Part shown: one piece after another, positions 1 to 8,633 of the stretch
Position numbering within the stretch: the first letter of the stretch is position 1
Layout: every line of letters starts with the position of its first letter
Source of the DNA: Thermohalobaculum sp963721105
GTDB taxonomy: Bacteria > Pseudomonadota > Alphaproteobacteria > Rhodobacterales > Rhodobacteraceae
Assembly: GCA_963721105.1 (NCBI GenBank)
Contig: CAVRHY010000018.1
Location: 124,001-188,000, forward strand
Reading direction: 5' to 3'
Length of the DNA: 64,000 nucleotides
Notes under the pieces: model-generated
Databases searched by the model: none
What the model was told of the DNA's origin: nothing
The model's input: the letters and a program-made list of their open reading frames with translations, nothing else
Made by a program: the position numbers and the translations under genes

Positions 1-351
1 CCGGGCGTCAAGCTGGTCAACGTCTGGGCCAGCTGGTGCGGCCCCTGCCGGGCAGAGCACCCGCAGCTCATGGCGCTGGCCGCCCGCGGCGTGACGCTCT
101 ACGGCATCAACTACAAGGACAAGCGCGGCGACGCGACCGGCTTCCTGGACGGCATGGGTGACCCGTTCCAGCGCATCGGCGCCGACACGACGGGACGCGT
201 CGGCATCGACTTCGGCGTCTACGGCGTGCCCGAGACATTCGTCGTCGATGGCAGCGGGACCATCACCTACAAGCATGTCGGCCCAATCATGCCAAAGGAT
301 ATCGACAAGTACATCATGCCGGCGATCGAGAAGGCCCGGGCCGGGGACTGA
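1..351 (+). CDS. ccmG: CcmG/DsbE-type periplasmic thiol:disulfide oxidoreductase (5' partial)
   Basis: The start lies outside the window; reading frame 1 is open from base 1 to the TGA at 349-351. The fragment begins in a thioredoxin fold with the active site WCGPC followed by RAEHP, then GVTLYGINYKD, a GR..ID segment and YGVPETFVVD, which is the cis-Pro loop plus adjacent strand seen in CcmG. These proteins reduce the heme-binding cysteines of apocytochrome c in the periplasm during System I cytochrome c maturation. The fragment holds the last 116 residues of a protein that is usually 170-190 long. The next gene starts 49 bases downstream. Identification rests on motif memory rather than a search. 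Confidence 0.85.
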   Translation, partial: PGVKLVNVWASWCGPCRAEHPQLMALAARGVTLYGINYKDKRGDATGFLDGMGDPFQRIGADTTGRVGIDFGVYGVPETFVVDGSGTITYKHVGPIMPKDIDKYIMPAIEKARAGD

Positions 352-400
352 TCCGGAAGCCGACCGGGGGCCAGACGCCCCTGCGTTGGAGAGGGGACCG

Positions 401-1195
401 ATGCCGAATTCCAACCCCACGGGGATCGACGCCTATAAGCCGGCCGAGATCGCGGCGCTGGTCGAGGCGGCGGGCGTCGCCAAGGCGCGCCTGCCGATCG
501 TGCGCATGGCGACGCTGGCGGTGCTGGCCGGCGTCTTCATCGGGCTCGGCGCCACCGCTTACCTGATGGCGATGACGGGGGCCGACCCGTCGCACGGGCC
601 GGTGCGGCTTCTGGGCGGCGTCGTGTTCTCGCTGGGGCTGATCCTCGTCATCGTCGGCGGAGCGGAGCTGTTCACAGGCAATGCCCTCATGGTCATGGCG
701 GCGGTGGACGGGCTGATCACCGGGCGCGAGCTGGCACGCAGTTGGGCCGTCGTCTACGCCGGCAACCTGGCCGGGGCTGCGGGGCTGGCGGTGCTGGTCT
801 GGCTGACCGGGCTGACCGCCGGACCGTTCGGCGCCACCGCCGCGGCCGTCGGCGAGGGCAAGGCGGCGCTGGGCGCGGTCGAGGTCGTCGCCCGCGGCGT
901 CATCTGCAACATGCTGGTCTGCCTGGCCGTCTGGCTGACGATCGCGGCGCGCGACGTGACGGGCAAGATTCTCGCCATCCTATGGCCGATCGCGGCCTTC
1001 GTCATGCTGGGCATGGAGCACTCGGTCGCCAACATGTTCTTCTTTCCGCTCGCCGCGCTGGCGGGGGCGGAGGTAACGGCGATGGACGCCGCGCGCAACC
1101 TGGCGCTGGTGACGCTGGGCAACATCGCCGGCGGGGCCGGCGGCGTGGCGCTGGCCTACCGGCTGGCCTACGGGCCGCGGCACGGGCCGGGGTGA
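401..1195 (+). CDS. Formate/nitrite transporter (FNT) family channel
   Basis: Integral inner-membrane protein of 264 residues, normal for FNT pentameric anion channels, which move formate, nitrite or hydrosulfide. Visible family marks are GGAELFTGN after the second hydrophobic segment, a CNMLVCLAVW segment, and EHSVANMFFFP, which carries the conserved pore histidine. About six hydrophobic segments can be traced from residue 35 to the end. The ATG at 401 is preceded by GGAGAGGGG (388-396), a good ribosome-binding site, so it is preferred over upstream in-frame starts that overlap ccmG. The substrate cannot be told from sequence. A perfect hairpin lies about 50 bases after the stop. Confidence 0.85.
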   Translation: MPNSNPTGIDAYKPAEIAALVEAAGVAKARLPIVRMATLAVLAGVFIGLGATAYLMAMTGADPSHGPVRLLGGVVFSLGLILVIVGGAELFTGNALMVMAAVDGLITGRELARSWAVVYAGNLAGAAGLAVLVWLTGLTAGPFGATAAAVGEGKAALGAVEVVARGVICNMLVCLAVWLTIAARDVTGKILAILWPIAAFVMLGMEHSVANMFFFPLAALAGAEVTAMDAARNLALVTLGNIAGGAGGVALAYRLAYGPRHGPG

Positions 1196-1247
1196 AGGCG
1201 GGCGCCTGTCCCGACACTTCGGCACTGGGGCGGGCGGCCCCCTCCGC

Positions 1248-1270
1248 CCCTTCCCCATGAAGGGGAAGGG
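1248..1270. repeat. Perfect 9-bp inverted repeat downstream of the FNT gene
   Basis: CCCTTCCCC (1248-1256), loop ATGAA, GGGGAAGGG (1262-1270). It lies in the 187-base gap between the FNT gene and the dnaE2 fragment. There is no T-run, so it is not a canonical intrinsic terminator; it may be a transcript-stabilising hairpin or a dispersed palindrome. No second copy was noticed in this window. Confidence 0.6.
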
Positions 1271-1382
1271 AATTCGCGGGGCGTAGGGCCGAAGTGATGG
1301 GGTGATCGGGACGGCAAGGGGATTGACGCGCTCCGCGGCGCAGGTATGTTCGCTTTATGTTCTGCGTTTCGAGTCGTCGCCA

Positions 1383-1808
1383 ATGCGCACGCTGACCTGC
1401 GCCGAGCTGGCGTTGACGCCCGACCGAAGCCGCAGCCGCGTCTCCGGCATCGTCGTGACCCGGCAGCGGCCGGGCACCGCCTCGGGCGTCATCTTCGTGA
1501 CGCTCGAGGACGAGACCGGCATCGCCAACGTCATCGTCTGGCCGAAGACCTACGAGCGGTTCCGGCGCGCGGTGATATCGGGCCGGCTGCTGCGCGTCAC
1601 CGGGCAGCTGCAGCGCGAGGGCTCGGTCAGCCACCTGATTGCCTGGCGGGTCGAGGACCTGTCGCACCTGCTGGACCGGCTGGGAATGCCCGACGCCGAC
1701 TCGCGGAGCGACGAGGTGCGCCGCCCGGTGCCCGAGCGCCGCGCGCCGACCAACGACCACCCGCGCGACCAGGCGAGGAACATCTTTCCCAGCCGCGATT
1801 TTCATTGA
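1383..1808 (+). pseudogene. dnaE2: Orphan C-terminal OB-fold fragment of error-prone DNA polymerase DnaE2
   Basis: The 141 residues from the ATG at 1383 match only the extreme C-terminus of DnaE2. They contain GIVVTRQRPGTASGVIFVTL, EDETGIANVIVWPK and LQREG, which form the OB-fold nucleic-acid-binding domain, and the protein ends with the typical SRDFH tail. Full-length DnaE2 exceeds 1,000 residues, so palm, PHP and finger domains are absent. No imuA or imuB lies upstream; the FNT gene does. The frame is open further upstream to 1302. The natural stop is kept, and IS630-like sequence begins within about 50 bases after it, so a rearrangement has probably removed the 5' part. A stand-alone OB protein cannot be excluded but there is no clear ribosome-binding site. 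Confidence 0.75.
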
Positions 1809-1862
1809 GGCAGGCCCCGGTGCGGGGGCGCCACATCCCTGCGACTGGCCGCCCCTCTCGGT

Positions 1863-2710
1863 GTGGCGACGGCGATCCGGTGGGTGCGGCGGCACCGGGA
1901 GACGGGCGAGCGGACGGCGCGGCGGCAGGGCCCTCCGATCCGCTGGAAGCTCGATCCGCACGAGGTCTTTCTGCTGGGGCTGGTCGAGGAGACGGTCGAC
2001 ATCACGCTCGCCGAGATGCAGGCGCGTCTTGCCGGCGAGCGCGGCGTCCAGGCCGGGATCGGCACGCTCTGGCGGTTCTTCGACCGCCGCGGCGTGACGG
2101 TGAAAAAAAGTCCGGGCATGCGAGCGAGCAGGACCGTGCCGACGTCCGCGAGGCGCGCGAGGCCTGGTTCGAGGGCCAGCCGGAGCTCGATCCCGAACGG
2201 CTGATCTTCATCGACGAGACTGGGCTGAACACGAAGATGGCGCGGCTGCGCGGTCGCTGCCGCCGCGGCGACCGGCTCTTCGCCAGCATCCCCCACGGCC
2301 ATTGGCGCACGACCACCTTCGTCGCCGGGCTCAGGCTCGGCGGCATGGACGCGCCGATGGTGCTCGATGGGGCAATGAACGGCGAGGCCTTCCTCGCCTA
2401 TGTCCGCCGCGTGCTGGTGCCGGTTCTGCGGCCCGGCGATATCGTCGTCATGGACAATCTCGGCTGCCACAGGAGCGCCGCTGCCCGCGCGGCGATCGAA
2501 GCCGCCGGCGCCGAACTGCGCCTGCTGCCGCCATGCAGCCCCGACTTCAACCCGATCGAGCAGGCGTTCTCCAAGCTCAAGGCGATCCTCCGCAAAATCG
2601 CTGCCCGAACACGCGACACGCTCTGGAACGCTGTCGCCATAGCCCTCGACGCGTTCTCGCCCGACGAGTGCGCCAACTACTTCACCGCCGCAGGCTACGA
2701 GCCAGAATAA
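1863..2710 (+). pseudogene. IS630-family transposase, N-terminally truncated, in two frames
   Basis: The helix-turn-helix part (ATAIRWVRR, then RTARRQG) runs in one frame to the A-tract at 2103-2109 and the catalytic part continues in the -1 frame. The C-terminal frame holds HASEQ, LIFIDETGLNTKMARLRG (first Asp), VVMDNLGCH (second Asp) and SPDFNPIEQAFSKLK (Glu), the DDE signature of IS630/Tc1-like transposases. The heptamer A-AAA-AAA fits a programmed -1 shift, which several IS630 members use, giving the usual KKKSGHASEQ junction. Because the 5' end and left repeat are missing, the copy should not transpose by itself. The start given is the first usable codon inside the homology, not a proven start. 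Confidence 0.75.
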
Positions 2711-2725
2711 GTGGAAAATGCTCTA
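1863..2725 (+). mobile_element. IS630-family insertion sequence remnant, 5'-truncated
   Basis: The right end GTGGAAAATGCTC followed by TA at 2724-2725 matches the right end of the second IS630 copy (GTGGAATCTGCTC-TA at 9785-9786). The left terminal repeat and the first roughly 40 transposase codons are missing; recognisable homology begins near 1840-1863, just after the dnaE2 stop. The two copies look related but clearly diverged, so they represent different insertions rather than a recent duplication. Confidence 0.75.
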
Positions 2726-2903
2726 GCGGCCGACAAGATGGTTTCTGACCGCCTCACGAGCAGAAAAACCGTTTTCAATCAGAGCCGCGAGACCAGTTTC
2801 ACTGTGAAGCGACTGTCGGAGCCGACTCGATCAGGCGTGCCGTCGGTCCCGCAAGCTCGCCGGGTCGGGCCGGACCTGGAGGCCGGCCCGGCCGGCGCCG
2901 GTG

Positions 2904-4175
2904 TCATTCTGCCACCTGCGGCGCCGGCTCCTGCGGCTCGGCGGGGGCGACCCTGTCGATGATGAACCCGGTGGCGCCGTGCAGCACCGTCGAGGCGAAG
3001 ATTGTAAAGGCGACCAGCGCCCAGAGCTGATGCTCGTTGATGAACTCGACATGGCCCGAGGCGTAGGCGAGGTAATAGACCGAGCCGACGCCGCGCACGC
3101 CGAAGAAGGCGACGGTCCAGCGCTCCTTCGGCGACATCCCGGCGATGCCGAGGCCGATCCAGCCGGCCAGCGGCCGGATGACCAGCAGCAAGCCGAAGCC
3201 AATGACGGTATGGCGCCAGTCCAGCACCGGCCAGAGCGCTGGCAGCGTGCTGCCGAGCAGCACCAGCAGGATCGCCGTGACGGCGTGCTCGATCAACTCG
3301 CTGAAATCGTGCAGGCGCTTGTGATAGGCGTGCCGCTCCTCGCTGCGCCGGCAGGCAAGGCCAGCGACGAAGACGCCGATGAAGCCATAACCCTCGGCCA
3401 GCTCGACAACGCCATAGCAGAGCAGCACGGCGGCCAGCGCGATGACGCCCGAGGCCGACTTCGCCAGCGGGCTGTTGCCCGGGAAGTGGAACAGGCTGCG
3501 CCCCAAGAGCCAGCCGACGCCGGCGCCCAGTACCGCGCCGACCACGATGCGCCAGAGCACGTCGATCAGCACCCAGTGCGTCAGCCAGCCCGATGCCTCG
3601 TCGCCCTGCACGGCCAGCGTCAGGCCGAGATAAACGAAGGGAAAGGCCAGCCCGTCATTCAGCCCGGCCTCGGTGGTCAGGGCGAAGCGGACGGGATGCT
3701 CCTTGCCCTCCATCGGCGGGCCGACCTGGGCGTCGCCGGCGAGCACCGGGTCGGTCGGCGCAAGCGCCGCGCCCAGCACGACGGCGCCGGCCAAAGTCAT
3801 GCCGGCCAGCCACCAGGCAAGCGCGGCGACGGCGGCGATCGTCAGCGGCATCGAGATCGCCAGAAGGCCGATAGCCGGCATCCAGCTGCGCAGCGTCCCT
3901 ATGCTGTCGATGCGCAGCCCCGTGGCGAAAAGCACGATGATCAGGACGATCTCGCTGGTCGCTTCCCAGATACGCGGCGCCGAGGTCGGATCGAGCGCCG
4001 TCGGCATTCCGGGCACGGCGGCGTAGGCGAGCAGGCCCAGCATCATCAGCAGCGCCGAGGAGGTCGCGATGCGCCCCGGCAGGACGCGCGGCAGCCAGTT
4101 CGCAAGGAAGATCACCGCCCCCAGCACGGCCATCATCACATGCGTGGGGGAGAGTTGGAAAAGCGTCTCGTTCAT
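2904..4175 (-). CDS. Cation:proton antiporter, CPA1/NhaP type
   Basis: Inner-membrane sodium or potassium/proton antiporter of about 423 residues with 11-12 hydrophobic segments. Family marks are ALAPTDPVLAGDAQVG, the ND pair in TEAGLNDGLAFPFVYL that carries the ion-binding aspartate, and FFGVRGVGSVYYLAYA near the C-terminus. There is no long cytoplasmic regulatory tail, which fits bacterial NhaP-like proteins. I chose the ATG at 4175 because hydrophobic sequence follows soon after it; an in-frame ATG at 4214 would add 13 polar residues, and neither has a strong ribosome-binding site. It is transcribed alone, facing the IS630 remnant. Ion specificity is not readable from sequence. Confidence 0.85.
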   Translation of the reverse strand: MNETLFQLSPTHVMMAVLGAVIFLANWLPRVLPGRIATSSALLMMLGLLAYAAVPGMPTALDPTSAPRIWEATSEIVLIIVLFATGLRIDSIGTLRSWMPAIGLLAISMPLTIAAVAALAWWLAGMTLAGAVVLGAALAPTDPVLAGDAQVGPPMEGKEHPVRFALTTEAGLNDGLAFPFVYLGLTLAVQGDEASGWLTHWVLIDVLWRIVVGAVLGAGVGWLLGRSLFHFPGNSPLAKSASGVIALAAVLLCYGVVELAEGYGFIGVFVAGLACRRSEERHAYHKRLHDFSELIEHAVTAILLVLLGSTLPALWPVLDWRHTVIGFGLLLVIRPLAGWIGLGIAGMSPKERWTVAFFGVRGVGSVYYLAYASGHVEFINEHQLWALVAFTIFASTVLHGATGFIIDRVAPAEPQEPAPQVAE

Positions 4176-4474
4176 CAACGGCCCGGATGCGGGGACATCC
4201 CGCCGCCGGGCCAACCGGCGCGAAGCTTTGCGGGTTCCCGCACGCGCCCATCGTCAGACGTTTGGTCGCCCGCCGCACGCCCTTGCCCCCCGCCCGGCCG
4301 ACGCATGGGGGCGGCAGGCCGGCATCAGTGGAACGCGGCAGGCACCCGCAGCGACCGGCTACGCCCGGAACTCGTGCTGCGAGACATGCGCGCCGGCAGG
4401 CGTAACGCGGTCAGTCCGGGACCGGATACCCAGGCCACGCGGACTGACGCTGAAATCGGCAGCCCACCTCTCGA
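4176..4474. other. Intergenic gap without a recognisable gene
   Basis: About 300 bases between the antiporter start and the GMC oxidoreductase stop, both on the minus strand. I see no RNA gene, strong hairpin or conserved reading frame. It should hold the promoter of the antiporter gene, but no convincing -35/-10 pair stands out. Confidence 0.4.
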
Positions 4475-6112
4475 TCAACCCGTCGGCAGCCGCGCGGCCT
4501 CGGGCGCCGGGCGACCGCGGATCACGTCGGATGCCTTGTCGGCGATCATCATCGTGCCGGCGTTCAGGTTGGCCGACAGCATCATCGGCATGATCGAGGC
4601 GTCGACCACCCGCAGCCCCTCCATCCCATGCACGCGCAACTGGTCGTCGACCACCGCCGACGGGTCGGTCTCGGGTCCCATGCGGCAGGTGCCCATCGGG
4701 TGGAACGTCGTCGTGCCCCGCGCCTTCGCCGCCGCCAGCAGCTCGTCGTCGGTCTTCACATCGCCGCCCGGGAAGGTCTCGAAATCGTAATAAGGCGCCA
4801 GCGGGTCGGACTTCAGCAGCCCGCGCGCCAGTTTCATGCCGGCCAGAAGGACGCGCCGGTCGTCCTCCTTGTCCAGGTAGTTCGGGTTGATCGCCGGTGG
4901 CTCGAACGGGTTGGCCGAGCGGATGCGGCAGTATCCCGAGCTCTCGGGCCGCTGCTGCCAGGCGGCGACGGTCATGCCGGGCGCGTCCTCCAGCTTGCCC
5001 TGCACCCCCTCGTCATAGCTTGCCGGCGTGAAGGTCATCTGCAGGTCGGAGTTCGCGATCCCCGGCTCCGAGCGCCAGAAGCAGTAGACCAGCGTCGGGC
5101 TGAGCGACAGGATTCCACTGCGCGACGTCGCCCAGGCCAGCGCCTCGCGCATCAGCGGCATGCCGCGCGACAGCTCGTTGATCGTCTTGATGTTCTTCAC
5201 GCGCGCGGCAAAGCGCGGCGCGTAGTGGTCCCGCAGGTTCTGCCCGACGCCCTTCAGCGCGTGCCGGCACTCGATGCCCACCGCCCGCAGGTGCTCCGGA
5301 TCGCCGACGCCCGAGAGTTGCAGCAACTGCGGAGAGTTGAACGTGCCGCCCGACAGGATCACCTCGCGCCTCGCCCGGATCTCCGCCGCCCGTCCGGTAC
5401 GCCCGCCCTTGCGGAAGCGGATGCCGACCGCACGCTTGCCCTCGAAGACGATGCCGGTGGCGTGCGCGCCGGTCAGGACCCGGACGTTCGGCCGCTTAAG
5501 CGCCGGGCGCAGGAAGGCGCGCGCCGCGCTCATCCGCCTCCCGCCGGAAATGGTCCGCTGGGCGTAGGCGACGCCCTCCTGGATCTTGCCGTTGTAATCG
5601 GGATTGCGCGGGATGCCGGCCTGTACGCAGCCCTCGATGAAGGCGTCGCAGAGCGGGTGCGACCAGTCGATTTCCGTGACGTGCAGCGGCCCCTCGCGCC
5701 CGCGATAGACGTCCTCGCCCCCCTCGCGCCGCTCCATCCGACGGAAGTACGGCAGCACGTCGGCATAGCCCCAGCCGCGATTTCCGCGCTGCGCCCAGTG
5801 GTCGTAATCCGCCGCCTGCCCGCGATTGTAGATGTGGCCGTTGATCGAGCTCGACCCGCCCAGCGTCTTGCCGCGCGGCGCCATGATGCTGCGCCCGCCG
5901 GTCCATTCGGTGGGCTCCATCTGGTAGAGCCAGTTCACCGACTTCATGTGAAAGGTCTTTATGAAGCCCGCCGGGATATGGATGTAGGGGTGCCAGTCGC
6001 GAGGCCCCGCCTCCAGCACGCAGACGGTCGTGCCCGGATCCTCGCTCAGCCTGTTGGCCAGCACGCAGCCTGCCGAGCCGGCGCCGACGATCACGTAATC
6101 GAAGCTCTCCAC
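4475..6112 (-). CDS. GMC-family FAD-dependent alcohol/choline dehydrogenase
   Basis: A 545-residue GMC oxidoreductase, which oxidises primary alcohols using FAD. The N-terminus has the dinucleotide fold VGAGSAGCVLANRLSE, followed by the GMC signature PRGKTLGGSSSINGHIYNRG near residue 85. The C-terminal signatures HPMGTCRMG and NLNAGTMMIADKASD carry the active-site His and FAD contacts. The GTG start at 6112 is chosen because GGAGGA (6119-6124 on the complement) sits six bases upstream and the FAD motif follows within ten residues. No betaine aldehyde dehydrogenase or transporter adjoins it, so choline is not specifically indicated; polyethylene glycol, alkanol or other alcohol substrates are equally possible. 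Confidence 0.88.
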   Translation of the reverse strand: MESFDYVIVGAGSAGCVLANRLSEDPGTTVCVLEAGPRDWHPYIHIPAGFIKTFHMKSVNWLYQMEPTEWTGGRSIMAPRGKTLGGSSSINGHIYNRGQAADYDHWAQRGNRGWGYADVLPYFRRMERREGGEDVYRGREGPLHVTEIDWSHPLCDAFIEGCVQAGIPRNPDYNGKIQEGVAYAQRTISGGRRMSAARAFLRPALKRPNVRVLTGAHATGIVFEGKRAVGIRFRKGGRTGRAAEIRARREVILSGGTFNSPQLLQLSGVGDPEHLRAVGIECRHALKGVGQNLRDHYAPRFAARVKNIKTINELSRGMPLMREALAWATSRSGILSLSPTLVYCFWRSEPGIANSDLQMTFTPASYDEGVQGKLEDAPGMTVAAWQQRPESSGYCRIRSANPFEPPAINPNYLDKEDDRRVLLAGMKLARGLLKSDPLAPYYDFETFPGGDVKTDDELLAAAKARGTTTFHPMGTCRMGPETDPSAVVDDQLRVHGMEGLRVVDASIMPMMLSANLNAGTMMIADKASDVIRGRPAPEAARLPTG

Positions 6113-6243
6113 GGCACGTCCTCCCCGTTTTCCAATCCTTCCCGGCCGCCCGGCGGAAATGCAACCCGTCCGGCCGTGGCGGCGCATCGCAGGCCTGATT
6201 TCGCCGCTCGCGCGGCGCGCCTCACCGCGCTAGAAGTCCGCCC

Positions 6244-7062
6244 GTGAGCACCCAGGACGATGACGATGACCCGCTGGCGCGGGCATACAACAGCGGCCTC
6301 GCCGCCGAGAAGCGCGGCGATCTGGACGCCGCGGCCTCGGCCTATGCCGAGGTCCTGCGCCTCGACCCCGACGATCATGGCGGCGTGACCGTGCGACTGG
6401 CCGCAATCGGCCGGGGCGCGGTGCCGCAGAAGGCCCCCGACGCCTACGTCGCCACCCTGTTCGACCAGTGCGCCGAGGCCTTCGACGACATGCTGGTCGA
6501 GCAACTCGGCTATCACGTTCCGATGATGCTGCGCGAGCGGCTGCCGCAGGTGGCCCCCGGCCCGTACCGGCGCCTGCTGGACCTCGGCTGTGGCACCGGC
6601 CTGACCGGCGCGTCTCTCGCCGACATGGCCCAGGAGATAACCGGCGTCGACCTGGCCGAGGGCATGCTGGAGCAGGCCGACGAACGCGGTGTCTACGCGG
6701 ACCTTTATGTCGGCGAGGCGGTCGGTTTCCTGGAGGAGACGGACGACCCGCCCTGGGAGCTCATCACGGCGACGGACGTGCTGCCCTATCTCGGTGCGCT
6801 GGACGGCTTCTTCGCCGGTGTCGCGCGGTGCCTGGCCGCCGGCGGTGTGCTGGCGGTCTCGACCGAGACGCTGCCGGCCGGCGCGATGGCCGGGCGCGAC
6901 TACATCGTCGGCCCGAAACATCGTTTCGCGCATGCCGTGGACTACCTGCGCCGGCTGACGGCCGACAGCGGGCTGGAAGTGCTGGACTGCGCGCCGATAA
7001 CCGTGAGGTATGACGACGGCGCACCGGTGCCGGGCGTGCTGCTGATCGCGCAACGACAGTGA
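6244..7062 (+). CDS. TPR-containing SAM-dependent methyltransferase
   Basis: A 272-residue cytoplasmic protein. Residues 10-45 form one tetratricopeptide repeat (AYNSGLAAEKRGDLDAAASA then LRLDPDDHGG). The class I methyltransferase fold starts near residue 115 with motif I LLDLGCGTGLTGA and continues with ITGVDLAEGML, the acidic end of strand beta-2 that binds the SAM ribose, and ITATDVLPYLG for motif III. The start is GTG at 6244; there is little room upstream because the GMC gene diverges 131 bases away. The TPR plus methyltransferase layout is recurrent in alphaproteobacteria. The acceptor cannot be inferred. Confidence 0.8.
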   Translation: MSTQDDDDDPLARAYNSGLAAEKRGDLDAAASAYAEVLRLDPDDHGGVTVRLAAIGRGAVPQKAPDAYVATLFDQCAEAFDDMLVEQLGYHVPMMLRERLPQVAPGPYRRLLDLGCGTGLTGASLADMAQEITGVDLAEGMLEQADERGVYADLYVGEAVGFLEETDDPPWELITATDVLPYLGALDGFFAGVARCLAAGGVLAVSTETLPAGAMAGRDYIVGPKHRFAHAVDYLRRLTADSGLEVLDCAPITVRYDDGAPVPGVLLIAQRQ

Positions 7063-7123
7063 CCGCGGAACCGCGGGTGCGCCGGCGCGTTCCTCGATGT
7101 CGGAAAAACGGGAAGGAGCAGGC

Positions 7124-7570
7124 ATGCAGCGCGGGATCGGGTGGCGGAGCGGTTTCCTGCTCGCGTGTCTGTTGATGCTCACGGCCTGCGGCGGCGCCGA
7201 CTCGGACCGCATTCAGGTTGCGGCGCGCCCGCAGCTTCCGCCGGCTGACTACCTGACCCAGTCCGATCAGTTCGCCGAGTTGCAGCGCGCTGCGCTCGCC
7301 GCCGACTACCGGGCTTTCGCCCAGGCGCTGCACGCGGGCGACCCGCAGGCCGTTGTCGCGCAGCTTACTGACGCCTTCGCAGGCAAGCCCTTCGACGCCT
7401 ACACGCTCGAGGCGCACACCGGCTCGCGCGAGCACCAGCGCGTTGCCGAGTTGCGCGGCGACTCGGCTCGGCTCTACCTGTATCTCGAACTCGACCGCAG
7501 CCCCGGCGGCTGGAATGTCGGGCACTACGCGCTCGGCCGCGACCGTGACGAGGCGATGCGCCGCCTTTGA
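7124..7570 (+). CDS. Small putative lipoprotein of unknown function
   Basis: A 148-residue secreted protein. The N-terminus is a lipoprotein signal peptide with hydrophobic core FLLACLLML and lipobox LTAC, so Cys22 should be lipidated. The mature part is polar with no domain that I recognise; it ends YALGRDRDEAMRRL. The ATG at 7124 has a strong GGAAGGAG at 7110-7117 and places the signal peptide correctly, unlike the in-frame ATG at 7097. The last 14 codons and the following sequence are repeated downstream at 7670-7714 (see the repeat entries), with only synonymous differences in the coding part. Confidence 0.7.
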   Translation: MQRGIGWRSGFLLACLLMLTACGGADSDRIQVAARPQLPPADYLTQSDQFAELQRAALAADYRAFAQALHAGDPQAVVAQLTDAFAGKPFDAYTLEAHTGSREHQRVAELRGDSARLYLYLELDRSPGGWNVGHYALGRDRDEAMRRL

Positions 7571-7667
7571 GGGCCGCCTGTGAGGGAAGTCCGCCGGCGA
7601 GCGGATGCAGCCGGCGACCCGGTCGCCGGCGTCGGTAGAACCACGGTGGCAAAGCCGCGGCCCGAGG
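7526..7667 (+). repeat. Direct repeat unit 1: lipoprotein 3' end plus flank
   Basis: This unit of about 142 bases holds the last codons of the lipoprotein gene (peptide YALGRDRDEAMRRL and stop) and then AAGTCCGCCGGCGAGCGGAT and onward to CCCGAGG. It is matched by unit 2, offset 144 bases downstream. Unit 1 contains TGA (7568-7570), ten bases GGGCCGCCTG, and TGA again (7581-7583) at the exact point where unit 2 carries the IS5-family insertion. Confidence 0.75.
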
Positions 7668-7714
7668 TATATGCGCTCGGCCGTGACCGCGACGAGGCGA
7701 TGCGTCGCCTTTGA

Positions 7715-8633
7715 GAGCCTGTCCGAGAAGGCGCTGAGAGAGGTTGAGCAGCCGCCGTTGGCCTGATTCACCGTGGTTTCTGGCAAGAGACGACGGAGGA
7801 TCGAATGGCGTGGACGGCGGCCACCCGGGGCGATTATGTGCGCCCGAGCGGGAGCTATGCAAGCGACGTGACGGATCGGGAGTGGGCGTTGATCGCGCCG
7901 CTGCTTCCGGCACCTCGGACGGGTGGGCGACCGCGGACGACCTGCCTGCGGCGGGTGGTGAACGCGATCTTCTACCTGCTTCAGGCGGGGTGCCAGTGGC
8001 GGATGCTGCCGCGGGACTTCCCGCCGCGCAGCACGGTCTACGGCTACTTCCGGGCGTGGATCGCGGCTGGGGTCTGGGCGCACGTCCACGATGTGCTCTA
8101 CCGCCGGACCCGGGAACTGGAGGGCCGCGACGAGAGCCCGACGGCGGCGATCATCGACAGCCAGAGCGTGAAAACCAGCGCGGAGGCCCGCGAAATGGTC
8201 GGATACGATGCCGGAAAGCGGATCAAGGGCCGCAAGCGGCACCTGGTCACCGACACCCTCGGCCTGATGCTGCGCGTCGAGGTCCACTCCGCCAGCGTCC
8301 AGGATCGCGACGGCGCGGCGCTGGTCCTCGACCGGATCACCCGGCGCTTCCCGTTCCTCGAACGCATCTTCGCCGATGCCGGCTACCAAGGGCCGCGCGT
8401 CGCCGCGGCTGCGCCGCGCCCGGTCGAGATCATCAAGCGCACCGACGCCGGTTTTGTCGTCCAGCCCAGGCGCTGGGTCATCGAGCGCACCTTCGCCTGG
8501 GCCTGCATCAACCGCCGCCTTGCCCGCGATGTCGAGCGCGCCGCCGAAACGGTTCGAACCCTCTTCCAGATCGCCATGATCAAGCTGATGACCCGCCGGA
8601 TCGCCCGCTACAGGGACTTCTGAAGTCAGGCTC
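7715..8633 (+). mobile_element. Complete IS5-family insertion sequence with TGA target duplication
   Basis: A 919-bp element. The ends are inverted: GAGCCTG at 7715-7721 and CAGGCTC at 8627-8633. Both sides carry a 3-bp direct repeat TGA (7712-7714 and 8634-8636), which fits the TNA target duplications of the IS1031/IS427-type branches of the IS5 family. One long reading frame encodes the transposase. Both ends and the target duplication are intact, so the copy looks recent and potentially active. Confidence 0.85.
7805..8623 (+). CDS. IS5-family transposase, full length
   Basis: A 272-residue DDE transposase. Residues 15-90 resemble the DUF4096-type DNA-binding region (DVTDREWALIAPLLP, RTGGRPRTT, GCQWRMLPRDFPP). 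The catalytic core shows Asp in AAIIDSQSVKTS, Asp in FADAGYQG and Glu in RRWVIERTFAW followed by RRLARD, the IS4/IS5-type spacing. It is uninterrupted, unlike both IS630 copies in this window. The ATG at 7805 is preceded by ACGGAGGATCGA, where GGAGGA is a good ribosome-binding site. It mobilises its own element. Confidence 0.92.
   Translation: MAWTAATRGDYVRPSGSYASDVTDREWALIAPLLPAPRTGGRPRTTCLRRVVNAIFYLLQAGCQWRMLPRDFPPRSTVYGYFRAWIAAGVWAHVHDVLYRRTRELEGRDESPTAAIIDSQSVKTSAEAREMVGYDAGKRIKGRKRHLVTDTLGLMLRVEVHSASVQDRDGAALVLDRITRRFPFLERIFADAGYQGPRVAAAAPRPVEIIKRTDAGFVVQPRRWVIERTFAWACINRRLARDVERAAETVRTLFQIAMIKLMTRRIARYRDF

Noticed and set aside
2901..4790. Long plus-strand open frame opposite the antiporter
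   Set aside because: Antisense to a gene with clear NhaP motifs; Gln/Arg/Asp-rich low-complexity product.
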